Of a DNA stretch of 64,000 nt, positions 9,246-18,732 are shown one piece after another. Source of the stretch: Polycyclovorans sp002706265. Lineage in GTDB: Bacteria; Pseudomonadota; Gammaproteobacteria; Nevskiales; Nevskiaceae. A model generated the notes under the pieces. The model worked only from the letters and a program-made list of their open reading frames with translations, had not been told where the DNA came from and did no database searches. Numbering within the stretch: the first letter of the stretch is position 1; every line of letters begins with the position of its first letter. Made by a program: the position numbers and the translations under genes. The DNA lies in assembly GCA_963973915.1 (NCBI GenBank), contig CAXBBM010000008.1:69335-133334 (forward strand), read 5' to 3'.

Positions 9246-9602
9246 ATGGCGGCAGACCCGGAAGTCTCCGGTGATCGTGTCACGCTCCCGGCGCTGGTGC
9301 GCGGGGCGCTCGCCGGGGTCCGCAGCAGCCCGCGGCTCGCCAGGGGGCCGTGGAACCTGGCCACCTTGCGGCCACCAAGCGCGAAGCGCGCCATCGGCGC
9401 GCTGCTGCAGCGGCAGGCGGAAAGGCCGAGCAGGAAACCACCGCCACCTTCAAGTACCTTCAAGTACCGCACGGTGGATCCAGGGCGCCAAGGCTTCGAC
9501 CCCGCGCAGGTCAGCGACCTGCGGTACGTGCGCTGCTCGGCCACGGCCGGCTACCCGCCGCTGACCGATGAACACGTGCACGCACTCAATGCCGGACAAT
9601 AG
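9246..9602 (+). pseudogene. internally deleted long-chain acyl-CoA synthetase remnant
   Basis: The translation from the ATG at 9246 begins like the amino end of FadD6/very-long-chain acyl-CoA synthetases (RVTLPALVRG, then a leucine/arginine-rich stretch and AIGALLQRQAE). The last part reads like the extreme carboxyl end of the same family (TFKYRTVDPGRQGFDPAQV, then YPPLTDEHVHAL). The roughly 450 to 500 residues between, with all adenylation motifs, are missing. The C-terminal part is also out of register: dropping one copy of a 10-bp tandem duplication at 9446-9465 gives a continuous QETTATFKYRTVD reading. No enzyme activity is expected. Stop is TAG at 9600. Confidence 0.72.
9446..9465 (+). 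repeat. 10-bp tandem duplication (two copies)
   Basis: The unit accttcaagt occurs twice head to tail, followed by acc. It lies inside the acyl-CoA synthetase remnant and changes the reading frame between the family-like sequences before and after it. It looks like replication slippage. Confidence 0.85.
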
Positions 9603-9607
9603 CGCGG

Positions 9608-10165
9608 ATGAATCGATTGACTGCATTGCGGACGATGCTGTGGGCCGCGCTGATGGCTGCATCGTCGGCGGCCGTCGGCGCACCGCCCGGCGGCGTTCCC
9701 GGCATTGCGCCCGGCAGTCCGGCGCCTGAAATTGCGGGGCCGATGCTGCGCGGTGAACCGCTGCGGCTCAGCGGCCTGCGGGGCAAGGTCGTCCTCGTTG
9801 ATTTCTGGGCGTCGTACTGCGGCCCGTGCATTCTGGCCATGCCCGAGATCAACCGGATTCGCACCGACCTGCATGCCCAGGGCCATGCCCAGCACTTCGA
9901 GGTGGTGGGGGTGGCGATGGACCGCGAATCAGACAAGGCCGAGCAGTTCCTGGGCCGGGTGTCGGTCGATTACCCGATCATCATCGACACCCTGGGCCTG
10001 GCGGCACACAGTTACGGCGTGTGGCGCTTGCCGGCCACCTATCTGATCGACGCCGAGGGCACCATCCAGCGCATCTGGTACGGCTTTGGCGACACCTTCG
10101 CGGCCGACATTCGCCACTATGCCGAGGCGTTTCTGGCAGCGCGCGACGGCCCGGACGCCCCCTGA
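9608..10165 (+). CDS. TlpA-like periplasmic thioredoxin
   Basis: A 185-residue protein with a cleavable signal peptide (ALMAASSAAVGA) and a TlpA/ResA-type thioredoxin fold. The redox motif is FWASYCGPC with cysteines two residues apart, and the cis-proline region is VWRLPATYLID. Members reduce disulfides or cytochrome c haem-binding cysteines outside the cytoplasm. It starts 5 bases after the acyl-CoA synthetase remnant, so it may share that remnant's promoter. A second TlpA-like gene at 21147 is distinct. Confidence 0.85.
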   Translation: MNRLTALRTMLWAALMAASSAAVGAPPGGVPGIAPGSPAPEIAGPMLRGEPLRLSGLRGKVVLVDFWASYCGPCILAMPEINRIRTDLHAQGHAQHFEVVGVAMDRESDKAEQFLGRVSVDYPIIIDTLGLAAHSYGVWRLPATYLIDAEGTIQRIWYGFGDTFAADIRHYAEAFLAARDGPDAP

Positions 10166-10285
10166 CGCGACGCGAGGGGGCTGCCGGGCGCTGCCGGGCG
10201 GCGCGCTGATATACTTTCGGGCTGTTTTGAGGCGTCATTTCGACCCGAACGCGAGCTGATCGCATCTGCCATCGAAATGCCGCAC

Positions 10286-10370
10286 GCGAGAGTGGCGGAA
10301 TTGGTAGACGCACTGGATTTAGGTTCCAGCGCCGCAAGGCGTGCGAGTTCGAGTCTCGCCTTTCGCACCA
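10286..10370 (+). tRNA. tRNA-Leu, anticodon TAG
   Basis: An 85-base cloverleaf. The acceptor arm GCGAGAG pairs with CTTTCGC (one G-T), the D arm has TGGTAGACGC, the anticodon stem CTGGA/TCCAG encloses TTTAGGT so the anticodon is TAG, a long variable arm follows as in class II tRNAs, and the T loop is GTTCGAGTC. CCA is encoded at 10368-10370. A TATACT box at 10210 could be the -10 of its promoter. Confidence 0.95.
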
Positions 10371-10380
10371 TTTCATCATC

Positions 10381-10410
10381 CCTGGGCGCCGATTCGGCGA
10401 CAGGATTTTT
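10381..10410 (+). terminator. likely intrinsic terminator after tRNA-Leu
   Basis: An inner stem CGCCG/CGGCG with loop ATT is extended by CCTG/CAGG across small bulges and followed by ATTTTT. It sits between the tRNA and tig, so it can end or attenuate the tRNA transcript before trigger factor. Confidence 0.55.
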
Positions 10411-10442
10411 AAGATCATCAACGAGTTTTCGAGTCGAGTCCT

Positions 10443-11789
10443 ATGGAAGTCACGCTTCAAACGCCCGGCGGCCTGCGCCGCGAACTGCACGTCCGGCTTC
10501 CTGCCGAGCGCCTCAACGACGCCTTCAATGCCCGCCTGAAGCGCATGGCCGCGCGCGCAAAAGTGCCCGGCTTCCGGCCCGGCAAGGCGCCGCGCAAGGT
10601 GCTGGAGCAGCAGTACGGTGACGCCGCGCGGTTCGATGCGATCAACGACCTGGTCAACGAGACGTATCCGGCGGCGGTGCAGCAGTCCGGCGTCACCCCC
10701 GCGGGCCAGCCGCAGATCGACATCACCACCGAAAAGGCCGGCGAGCCGCTGGAATACGTGGCCAAGTTCGAGGTTTATCCCGAGATCACCCTCAGCGGTC
10801 TCGAAGGCATTGTCATCGAAAAGCCGGATGTCGCCGTCAGCGACGCCGACGTTGATCGCCTGATCGACAACCTGCGCCGCGCCAAGCGCAGCTTCAGCCC
10901 GGTGCAGCGTGCCGCCGAGAAGGGCGACAACGTCACCATCGACTTCGTCGGCAAGATTGACGGCGAAGCCTTCGACGGCGGGAGCGGCTCCGACGTGAAG
11001 GTCGAACTCGGCGAAGGCCGTTTTCTGCCGGACCTGGAAAAGGGCATCGAGGGGCACGCGGCCGGCGACAACTTCACCGTCAATGTCGATTTTCCCGACG
11101 ATTACGGCGCCGAGCAGTTGCGGGGCAAGCAGGCGCAGTTTGACGTCAACCTCAAGCAGGTTGAAGGCGCCGAGATGCCCGATGTGGCCGACCCTGAGTT
11201 TCTCTCGAGCCACCAGATCGACCCCGAAGGTGGCGTCGCCAGCCTGCGCGAAAAGTGCCATGCGGCGCTGGTCAAGCAGCGTGACAAGGCCATCCGCAAC
11301 AACGTCAAACAGCAGGTGATGGAAGCGCTGCTCAAGGCCAATGAAATCGAAGTGCCCGATGCGCTGGTCAGCGACGAGCTGCCGCGCATGCAGCAGGAAG
11401 CGGCGCAGCGCATGGGCCTGCAGAACCTTGAGAAAATCTCACCCGAGCAGCTCGATCAGATGTTGCCGGCCAGCCTGTTCGAGCCACAGGCCAAGCGCCG
11501 TGTGGCACTGGGTCTGCTGGTGGGCGAAGTCATCAAGACGCGCGAAATCAAGCTCGATGCCGAACGCGTCAACACCGAGATCGACCAGATCGCGGCCGAT
11601 TACGACACGCCCGAGCAGGTCAAGCAGTTCTATCGCGCGCGCCCGGACCTGCTGCAGGGTCTGCGGGCCATGGTGCTTGAAGAGCAGGTCGTCGAGAGCC
11701 TGGTGGCATCGGCCACGGTCAACAGCGTGACCCGGTCGCTCGACGAACTGCTGCGGCCGCAGCAACAGCAGCAAGGGCTGCCCGGCTGA
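10443..11789 (+). CDS. tig: trigger factor
   Basis: Ribosome-associated chaperone and peptidyl-prolyl isomerase. The 448 residues follow the family layout: an N-terminal ribosome-binding domain with the signature GFRPGKAPRKVLEQQYG near residue 45, a central FKBP domain (KGDNVTIDFVGKIDGEAFDGG, about 155-245), and a helical C-terminal chaperone arm. The order tRNA-Leu, tig, clpP, clpX is standard in gammaproteobacteria; lon, which often follows, is absent here. Confidence 0.97.
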   Translation: MEVTLQTPGGLRRELHVRLPAERLNDAFNARLKRMAARAKVPGFRPGKAPRKVLEQQYGDAARFDAINDLVNETYPAAVQQSGVTPAGQPQIDITTEKAGEPLEYVAKFEVYPEITLSGLEGIVIEKPDVAVSDADVDRLIDNLRRAKRSFSPVQRAAEKGDNVTIDFVGKIDGEAFDGGSGSDVKVELGEGRFLPDLEKGIEGHAAGDNFTVNVDFPDDYGAEQLRGKQAQFDVNLKQVEGAEMPDVADPEFLSSHQIDPEGGVASLREKCHAALVKQRDKAIRNNVKQQVMEALLKANEIEVPDALVSDELPRMQQEAAQRMGLQNLEKISPEQLDQMLPASLFEPQAKRRVALGLLVGEVIKTREIKLDAERVNTEIDQIAADYDTPEQVKQFYRARPDLLQGLRAMVLEEQVVESLVASATVNSVTRSLDELLRPQQQQQGLPG

Positions 11790-11834
11790 TCAGCCGGGCG
11801 GGCGCTGCCGCGTCACCGAAGGACCTGACGAAGC

Positions 11835-11872
11835 CCGCGAATGCACGCGCATTCGCGGACTGCGTTATTTTT
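11835..11872 (+). terminator. hairpin with T-rich tail between tig and clpP
   Basis: A perfect 10-bp stem CCGCGAATGC/GCATTCGCGG closes a 4-base loop (ACGC) and is followed shortly by TTATTTTT. It fits a terminator or attenuator separating tig from clpP expression, although the T-run starts 6 bases after the stem. Confidence 0.55.
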
Positions 11873-11898
11873 GTGACTCCTCAATTCAAGATCCCAAC

Positions 11899-12522
11899 AT
11901 GACCTCATCCCAGATTGCCGCCGCGCTCGTGCCCATGGTGGTCGAGCAGACCGCCCGCGGTGAGCGTGCATTCGACATCTTTTCGCGTTTGCTCAAAGAG
12001 CGGTTGATCTTCCTCACCGGCCCGATCGACGACCACGTGGCCAACCTGGTGGTGGCGCAGTTGCTGTTCCTTGAATCTGAAAACCCGGACAAGGACATCC
12101 ACATCTACATCAACTCGCCGGGCGGCGTGGTGACGGCGGGGCTGTCGATCTACGACACGATGCAGTTCATCAAGCCGGATGTGGCGACCATTTGCGTGGG
12201 TCAGGCGAGCAGCATGGGGTCATTCCTGCTGGCGGCCGGGGCCAAGGGCAAGCGTTATTGCCTGCCCAATTCGCGCGTCATGATCCACCAGCCGTCCGGG
12301 GGCGCGCAGGGGCAGGCCACTGACATCCAGATCCAGGCGCGCGAGATCCTGTTCATTCGCGAGCGCCTCAACAAGATCCTGTCGCAGCACACCGGCCAGC
12401 CGCTGGAGCGCATCGAGCGTGACGTTGAGCGCGATTACTTCATGACCGCCGAGGCCGCGAAGGAATATGGCGTGGTCGACAACATTATCGACAAGCGCCC
12501 GGCGGCGCCGACCGCCGAGTGA
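11899..12522 (+). CDS. clpP: ATP-dependent Clp protease proteolytic subunit
   Basis: Serine peptidase of the ClpXP and ClpAP machines. All three catalytic residues are visible: Ser105 in GQASSMG, His130 in MIHQPSGG and Asp179 in ERDYF. The 207-residue length equals the usual size, with a short N-terminal propeptide expected to be removed. clpX follows 91 bases downstream on the same strand. Confidence 0.98.
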   Translation: MTSSQIAAALVPMVVEQTARGERAFDIFSRLLKERLIFLTGPIDDHVANLVVAQLLFLESENPDKDIHIYINSPGGVVTAGLSIYDTMQFIKPDVATICVGQASSMGSFLLAAGAKGKRYCLPNSRVMIHQPSGGAQGQATDIQIQAREILFIRERLNKILSQHTGQPLERIERDVERDYFMTAEAAKEYGVVDNIIDKRPAAPTAE

Positions 12523-12613
12523 GGCCCTCAATGCGACCGCTGAGCCCCGTCCAGTCCAGCGCTTGCAGTGCCTTTGACACGATGACCACACAGCAGACAT
12601 TGCGAGGACGACC

Positions 12614-13885
12614 ATGAGTCATGAAGCCCGCAGCACCGGTAGCCGCGTGCTGTATTGCTCTTTCTGTGGCAAGAGCGAACACGAAGTCCGCAAATTGATC
12701 GCCGGACCGTCGGTGTACATCTGCGACGAATGCGTTGATCTGTGCAACGACATCATTCGCGAAGAGGTCCAGAGCAAACCCCAGTCCAGCGGGCTGCCCA
12801 AGCCGCAGGAAATTCGCGCGGTGCTCGACGAGTATGTGATCGGCCAGGAAACCGCGAAAAAAATCCTGTCGGTAGCGGTTTACAACCACTTCAAGCGGCT
12901 CTCGACCAAAGGCGCGGCCGACGGCATCGAGATCGCCAAGTCCAACGTGTTGTTGATTGGTCCCACCGGCTCGGGCAAGACCCTGCTGGCCGAAACCCTT
13001 GCCCGGCTGCTGGACGTGCCGTTTGCCATCGCCGATGCCACCACGCTCACCGAGGCGGGCTACGTCGGTGAAGACGTCGAGAACATCATTGCGCGCCTGT
13101 TGCAGAAGTGCGACTACGACGTTGAAAAGGCGCAGCGCGGCATCGTCTACATCGACGAAATCGACAAGATCGCCCGCAAGTCTGAGAACCCGTCGATCAC
13201 CCGCGACGTGTCGGGCGAAGGCGTGCAGCAGGCATTGCTGAAGCTGATCGAGGGCACCATTGCCAGCGTGCCGCCGCAGGGCGGTCGCAAGCATCCCCAG
13301 CAGGAATTTCTGCAGGTCGACACCGGCAGCATCCTGTTCATTTGCGGCGGTGCGTTCCCGGGTCTCGACAAGATCATCACCCAGCGCACCGAGAAGACCG
13401 GCATCGGCTTCAATGCCGACGTCAAGTCGCGGAAGGCGGCCAAGGCGCAGAACGATCTGTTGCGGCAGCTTGAGCCCGACGACCTGGTGCGCTACGGCCT
13501 GATTCCCGAATTTGTCGGGCGCCTCCCGGTGGCGGCCGTGCTGGACGAGCTGGACGACGCCGCGCTGATGTCGATTCTCTGCGAGCCGAAGAATGCGCTG
13601 GTCAAGCAGTACGGCAAGCTGTTTCAGATGGAAGGCGCGCAGCTTGAGTTCCGTGACGATGCGCTGAAAGCCATCGCCAGCCGTGCCCGCGAGCGGAAAA
13701 CCGGTGCGCGCGGCCTGCGAACGATTATGGAGAGCATTCTGGTCGACGTGATGTACGACCTGCCGTCGATGACCAACGTCTCCAAGGTGGTGGTCGACGA
13801 GGCGGTGGTGCGGGGCGAGGTCAAGCCGTTCATCGTGTACGAGAACGCCGAGGTCAAGCGCGAGAGCAAAAAGCCGGCCGCCTGA
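12614..13885 (+). CDS. clpX: Clp protease ATP-binding subunit ClpX
   Basis: AAA+ unfoldase that feeds substrates to ClpP. The 423 residues include the N-terminal zinc finger (Cys15, Cys18, Cys37, Cys40), Walker A GPTGSGKT at 116-123, the pore loop GYVG at 149-152, Walker B IVYIDEIDKI with Asp-Glu at 181-182, the RKHPQQEFLQVDT loop and sensor regions to the end. It converges on the decayed RND gene on the opposite strand. Confidence 0.98.
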   Translation: MSHEARSTGSRVLYCSFCGKSEHEVRKLIAGPSVYICDECVDLCNDIIREEVQSKPQSSGLPKPQEIRAVLDEYVIGQETAKKILSVAVYNHFKRLSTKGAADGIEIAKSNVLLIGPTGSGKTLLAETLARLLDVPFAIADATTLTEAGYVGEDVENIIARLLQKCDYDVEKAQRGIVYIDEIDKIARKSENPSITRDVSGEGVQQALLKLIEGTIASVPPQGGRKHPQQEFLQVDTGSILFICGGAFPGLDKIITQRTEKTGIGFNADVKSRKAAKAQNDLLRQLEPDDLVRYGLIPEFVGRLPVAAVLDELDDAALMSILCEPKNALVKQYGKLFQMEGAQLEFRDDALKAIASRARERKTGARGLRTIMESILVDVMYDLPSMTNVSKVVVDEAVVRGEVKPFIVYENAEVKRESKKPAA

Positions 13886-13938
13886 ATCGTACCGGGGGTG
13901 CCGGTGCCCGGCCCGACATCCCCAAGCCTGTAAGGGCC

Positions 13939-16900
13939 TTAGGTCTTGACGGTTGCCGGCGCTGATGGCGCATCAGCGGCGGCGGCGCGGGCAGGGTCTT
14001 GAAGCGCCTCCAGCGTGTGCGCGCGCTGGTCCGGCGAGCCGGTGTGGCGACACATCAGGGCGTAGAAGCAGGGTACGACCACCAGCGTGATGACGGCCGA
14101 CAGGGCCACGCCGCCGAAGATCACCAGACCCAGAATCATCCGCGCTTCGGCGCCGGCGCCGCTGGACAGGATCAACGGCACCGCGCCCGCCACGGTGGAC
14201 AGGGTGGTCATCAGAATCGGGCGCAGGCGGATGGCCGCCGCGGAGACCAGCGCCGCGTCGAACGGCATGCCGGCGTCACGCTGCTGGTTGGCGAACTCGA
14301 CGATCAGAATGCCGTTCTTCGCGGCCATGCCGATCAACATCACCAGACCGATCTGCGAATAAATGTTGAACGATTGATCGAAGGTCAACAGCCCCAGCAG
14401 TGCGCCGAAGATCGCCAGGGGCACGGTCGTCATGACCACCAGCGGATGGACGAAGCTTTCGAACTGCGCGGCCAGCACCAGGTACACCACCAGCAGCGCC
14501 ATGCCGAACACCAGAAAGATCGACTGCGCCGAATCCTTGAAGTCGCGTGATTCGCCGCTGTAGTTGATCTGCACCTGCTCGGGCAGTTCCTCGCGAATCA
14601 GCGTTTCAAGGTCGGACAGGGCTGCGCCCAGGGTGTAGCCCGGGGCCAGCCCGGCAGACAGGGTGATGGTGCGGACCCGGTCCAGACGGTTGAGCGTTGC
14701 CGCCGCCGCCACGTCGCGGGGGCTGACCAGCATGGCCAGCGGCACCAGTTGGTTCTGGCTGCTGCGCACGTAGAGTTCGTTCAGCACGTCCGGGGTGCGG
14801 CGCGCTGGGTCGGGCGCCTGAATGAGTACGTTGTATTCCTCGCCATCGTCCTCGTAGGTGGTGACCCGCCCGCCACTCATGAAGGTTTCGAGGGTCTGCG
14901 CAATCTGCAGGTGGGTCACGCCGAGGTCGGCGGCCTTGTCGATGTCGATGTCGATGTCGAGTTCGATCTGCGGCTTGGTCGCGCGGTAGTCAGAGTCCAG
15001 TCGCACCAGACCCGGCAGTTCGTCGCGTGCCCGGGCCAGCACCCGGTCGCGCCATGCGGCGAGTTCATCGAAGGTGCCACCGCCGATGGTGACCTGCACC
15101 GGCTGCGAGAGCCTCAAGCCGAAGCCCTGGCGCGGAATGACGAATGCCCGGGCATCAAGCAGGTTGGCGACCTCGTGGCTGACTTCTTGACTGATGACAT
15201 CGCTGCCGCGACGCCCACTGTCCCAGCCTGAGAGCGTGGCGATGAGAAAGCCGCTGTTGACTTCGTCCCCGGCGCCGAAGCCGGGCACACGCACCAGAAT
15301 GCGCTCGACTTCGCCGCCCAAGCGCTTGACCAGGGGCGCCTCGACCTCATCCATGACGTCGAGCATGGCGGGAAAGCTTGCGCCTTCGGGCCCCACGACG
15401 CTGATGAAAAAGCCGCCCCGGTCCTCGTAGGGCACGAACTCCTGCTTGACCAGGGTCATGAACAGCGCGCTGGCCCCCAGCAGCACCAGAAACAGGGCAA
15501 CGCCGATCCACACCCGCTTGACCAGCCCTTCCAGCAGACGCGTGTACGCGGCGCTCAGCCGGTTGAACAGGCGGTCGATCAGCGACGGTCGATGCACGCG
15601 ATCCGCCGGTCAGCATGCTGGCCAGCACCGGTGCCAGGGTGAGCGCCACGATCGACGAGCAGAACACCGACGCGGCCAGCGCCAGTGCAAATTCTCGAAA
15701 CAGGCGCCCGACCTGACCGTCGAGAAACGCCAGCGGGGCGAACACGGCAATCAGCACGGCCGTGGTTGCGACGATGGCGAAGCCGACTTCCCGCGCGCCC
15801 CGCTAAGACGCCAGCAAGGGCGGTTCGCCCAGTTCCAGACATCGGTGGATGTTCTCGATCATCACGATCGCGTCATCGACCACCAGGCCGATGGCCAGCA
15901 CCAGCGCCAGCAGGGTGAGGATGTTGATCGAGAAGCCAAACATGTTGAGAAAAATGAACGACGCCAGCAGTGAAATGGGCACGGTCACGGCGGGGATCAG
16001 CGTGGCCTTGACGCTGCCCAGAAACAGGTAGATGACCGCCACCACCATCAGCGAGGCGTAGATCAGGGTCTTGATGACCTCCGACAGCGCGCCTTCAATG
16101 AACTCGGACGAGTCGAAATTGAGCTCGATGTTCATGCCCTCGGGCAAGGTCGGGCGCAGGCGCGCGACCTCGGCACGGGCGTCCTGGGCCACCGCGAGGG
16201 TGTTCGCCGTGGAGGTGCGCAACACGCCCAGGCCCAACGACGGCACGCCATTGGCCTTGAACGAGGTGCGCGGGTTTTCGGCGCCGCGTACCACGTGCGC
16301 GACATCGCCCAGGCGGGTGACAAAACCCTCGTCATTGCGGCCCACGACCAGCTGGCGGAAATCGTCGGCGCTGGCGAACGAGCGCGGTGTGCGCAGCGTG
16401 AACTCGCGCTGCAGCGACTCAATGCGCCCCGCCGGACGTTCCACGTTCTGGTTGCGCAGCGCGTTCTCGATGTCTTCGGCGGTCTGCCCCCGGGCGGCAA
16501 GTTGGTGGCGGTCCAGTTCGATCCGCATGGCGTACTCAAGGTTGCCGCCGAGGCGGACGTCGGCCATGCCATCGATGGTTCTGAGTCGGTCGAGGAGGTA
16601 ACGATTCGCATAATCCGACAGCTCAAGGTTGCTCATCCGGTCGCTGGTCAGCACGAACCAGACGATGGGCGAGGCATCGGCGTCGGCTTTCTGGATGCGC
16701 GGCGAGTCGGCCTGTTCCGGCAATTCGCCGAGCACCTGTGACACGCGGTCGCGCACGTCGTTGGCCCCGGCGTCGATGTCGCGCGACAGTTCGAATTCGA
16801 TTTTGATGCTGCTGCGGCCTTCCTGCGACGCGCTGGTGATGCGCCCGCACGCCCTCGATGCCGGCCAACTGGTTCTCCAGGGTCTGCGTGACCTGGGTTT

Positions 16901-17078
16901 TCATGATGGCGGCCGAGGCCCCGGTGTAGCGCGTTTCCACCCAGACCACGGGAATGTCGATGTCGGGGTATTCGCGCACCGACAGCTGCTCGATCGAGAA
17001 GAGACCGAACACCAGCAGCAGCAGGTTCAGTACCGTGGCGAAGATGGGCCGTTTGACGGATTGATCAGACAGCCACCT
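13939..17078 (-). pseudogene. RND multidrug efflux transporter, multiply disrupted
   Basis: Three consecutive minus-strand frames together give a nearly complete RND (AcrB/MexF-like) pump of about 1,045 codons, including EYPDIDIPVV, the GVxxRITSASQEG region and the NxxTLLALVLAIGLVVDDAIVMIENIH transmembrane block. Four lesions are visible. The usual start MWLSDQSVKRP reads AGG instead of ATG at 17076-17078. An extra base in the CCC run at 16844-16846 shifts the frame. A TAG at 15803-15805 replaces an expected leucine codon (TTG to TAG is one base). A second frameshift lies near 15590-15605, after MLTGGSRA and before HRPSLIDRLFNR. No functional transporter should be made. It follows a tolC-like gene, with no adaptor gene between. 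Confidence 0.85.
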
Positions 17079-17127
17079 GGGGCACTCCGCAGGTCACGGG
17101 CCCGATGGCCGGTACCGGTGGGGGATC

Positions 17128-18468
17128 TCAGGGCTGCAGGTACTGGTCAAGCTCGCGCAGGTCGGAGAATTGCAGCTGCCCCGCGGCGGCCTTCAGCCGC
17201 AACACGCTCAGAATGTAGCCGTAACGCGCCTCTGCCGCGTTGCGCTCGGCCGCGTACAGCAGCTGTTGGGCATCGAGCACGTCAATGGCCGTGCGGGTTC
17301 CGACCTCCAGGCCGGTTTCGCTGGCTTCGAGCGCCGTGCGGCTGGAGCGCACCGCCTGCTCCAGGGCCTTGACCCGCGCGGCATTGGAATTGACGGTCTG
17401 GTAGGCATCGCGAACGTCGCGCTCCACCTGGCGTTGCAGGCTGAGTAACTCGGCCTTGCGCTGCAACAGCACGCTGCGGGACTGATCGACGCGGGTGCTG
17501 ACTGCCAGGCCGCTGAACAGGGGCACCGAGAACTGCAGTCCGATGCTGGAGCTGGTGCTTTCCACTGGGAAAACGCCGGTTTCCGATCGGCCGTCGGTGT
17601 AGTCGGCACGGGCGCTGACGGTGGGCAGATGGCCGGCGCGATTGACGGCCACGTCCGAGCTGGCAATGTCCACCGCGTGGTGTGCGCTCAGCAGCGTCAG
17701 GTTGTTTGCCAGCGCCGCTTGCGTCCACAGGTCCGGGTCGGCCGGGCTGGGGGCAGGCAGGTGGATGGATTCCTGCAAGGGCCGCAGGGCAACGAAGCCG
17801 TCGCCGGCAATTTCCGCCAGCGACAGTTCGGCGACCCGCAACTGGCGTTCTGCGTCGATGATCGTGGCCTGGGTGAGGTCGAAGCGCGCCTGTGCTTCCT
17901 GCACGTCGGTGATGGCGGCCAGACCCACTTCGAAGCGCTCCCTGGCCTGGTCGAGCTGGCGCCCCAGCGCTTCGTTTTCAGCGCGGGCGAAGCGTAGAAA
18001 ATCCTGTGCCGCGAGCACATTGAAGTAGCCGGTGGCGGCCCGCTCAATCAGCGTCTGCGACACCAGCGCGTACTGCGCCTCGGCGAGGGCGACCTGTTGC
18101 TTGGACTGGTCGAATTGACGAAACGCCGACAGGTTGAACACCGACTGCTCCAGCGCAACGCTGATGTTACGGTTGGTGCCATCGCGTGATTGCGTTGGCT
18201 GCCCCGACAGTTCGGTTTCGGAGTCACTGTAGGAGTAGTTGCCGTTGGCGCCCAACTGCGGCAGCAGCGCACTGCGCGCGAGCGGCGTTGCATAGCGGGC
18301 GGCGTCACGCTGGAAGGCGGCGGCGGCCAGGGTGGCGTCGTGATCTATGGCGCGCAGATAGACGCCACTCAAGGACTCCTGGGCAAGTGCCGGGCTGATG
18401 GCGGCTGCCAGTGCAGCGCCTCCGACGAGCGTCAACACGATCGAGTGCAGCGGGCGCTTCAAACGCAT
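17128..18468 (-). CDS. TolC-family outer membrane efflux protein
   Basis: A 446-residue TolC-like protein with a signal peptide (SIVLTLVGGAALAAAISPALA) and the two internally repeated outer-membrane efflux domains: LPQLGANGNYSYSDS and VALEQSVFNLSAFRQ in the first, LPTVSARADYTDG and FSVPLFSGLAVSTR in the second, each with long amphipathic helices. ATG at 18468 puts the signal peptide at the front; an upstream ATG at 18516 is possible but adds a tail not expected in the family. The gene is intact although the RND gene downstream is broken, so it would have to work with another pump or be redundant. Confidence 0.85.
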   Translation of the reverse strand: MRLKRPLHSIVLTLVGGAALAAAISPALAQESLSGVYLRAIDHDATLAAAAFQRDAARYATPLARSALLPQLGANGNYSYSDSETELSGQPTQSRDGTNRNISVALEQSVFNLSAFRQFDQSKQQVALAEAQYALVSQTLIERAATGYFNVLAAQDFLRFARAENEALGRQLDQARERFEVGLAAITDVQEAQARFDLTQATIIDAERQLRVAELSLAEIAGDGFVALRPLQESIHLPAPSPADPDLWTQAALANNLTLLSAHHAVDIASSDVAVNRAGHLPTVSARADYTDGRSETGVFPVESTSSSIGLQFSVPLFSGLAVSTRVDQSRSVLLQRKAELLSLQRQVERDVRDAYQTVNSNAARVKALEQAVRSSRTALEASETGLEVGTRTAIDVLDAQQLLYAAERNAAEARYGYILSVLRLKAAAGQLQFSDLRELDQYLQP

Positions 18469-18732
18469 GGGGATACTCACTGGAACGGAAGATGTAAGGT
18501 TTGTCGAAGCCGCCATGGCGTGGCGCTTGCCCCGCAGAAAAGCCCACGGTTCAAACCCGCCCCGAGAAGACCGCGCCACCGCGTGACGCGCTGCTTCAGC
18601 CACGACTGGAAGTCGGTCCATGGCAACCCCCGCGACACGTCCGCCCGCGTGTCGGCTGGAAACGCGGACGGACGCCGACCTGCCAGTGCCGCACACGGTC
18701 GAGTGCCGAGTCTAGCAGCGGTCCGGCAATTA
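18469..18732. other. intergenic region between accC and the tolC-like gene
   Basis: Holds the upstream region of the minus-strand tolC-like gene and the end of accC. The direct reading frame of the tolC-like gene stays open through it but codes an arginine-rich, family-unlike stretch, so it is taken as non-coding. No clear promoter hexamers, terminator or RNA were found. Confidence 0.5.

Noticed and set aside
10181..10200. Duplicated ctgccgggcg before tRNA-Leu
   Set aside because: Only two short GC-rich copies, with no coding or structural consequence visible.
10286..10370. tRNA-Leu or tRNA-Thr as an integration site of a genomic island
   Set aside because: No duplicated tRNA 3' end and no integrase in the window; both tRNAs are flanked by core genes.
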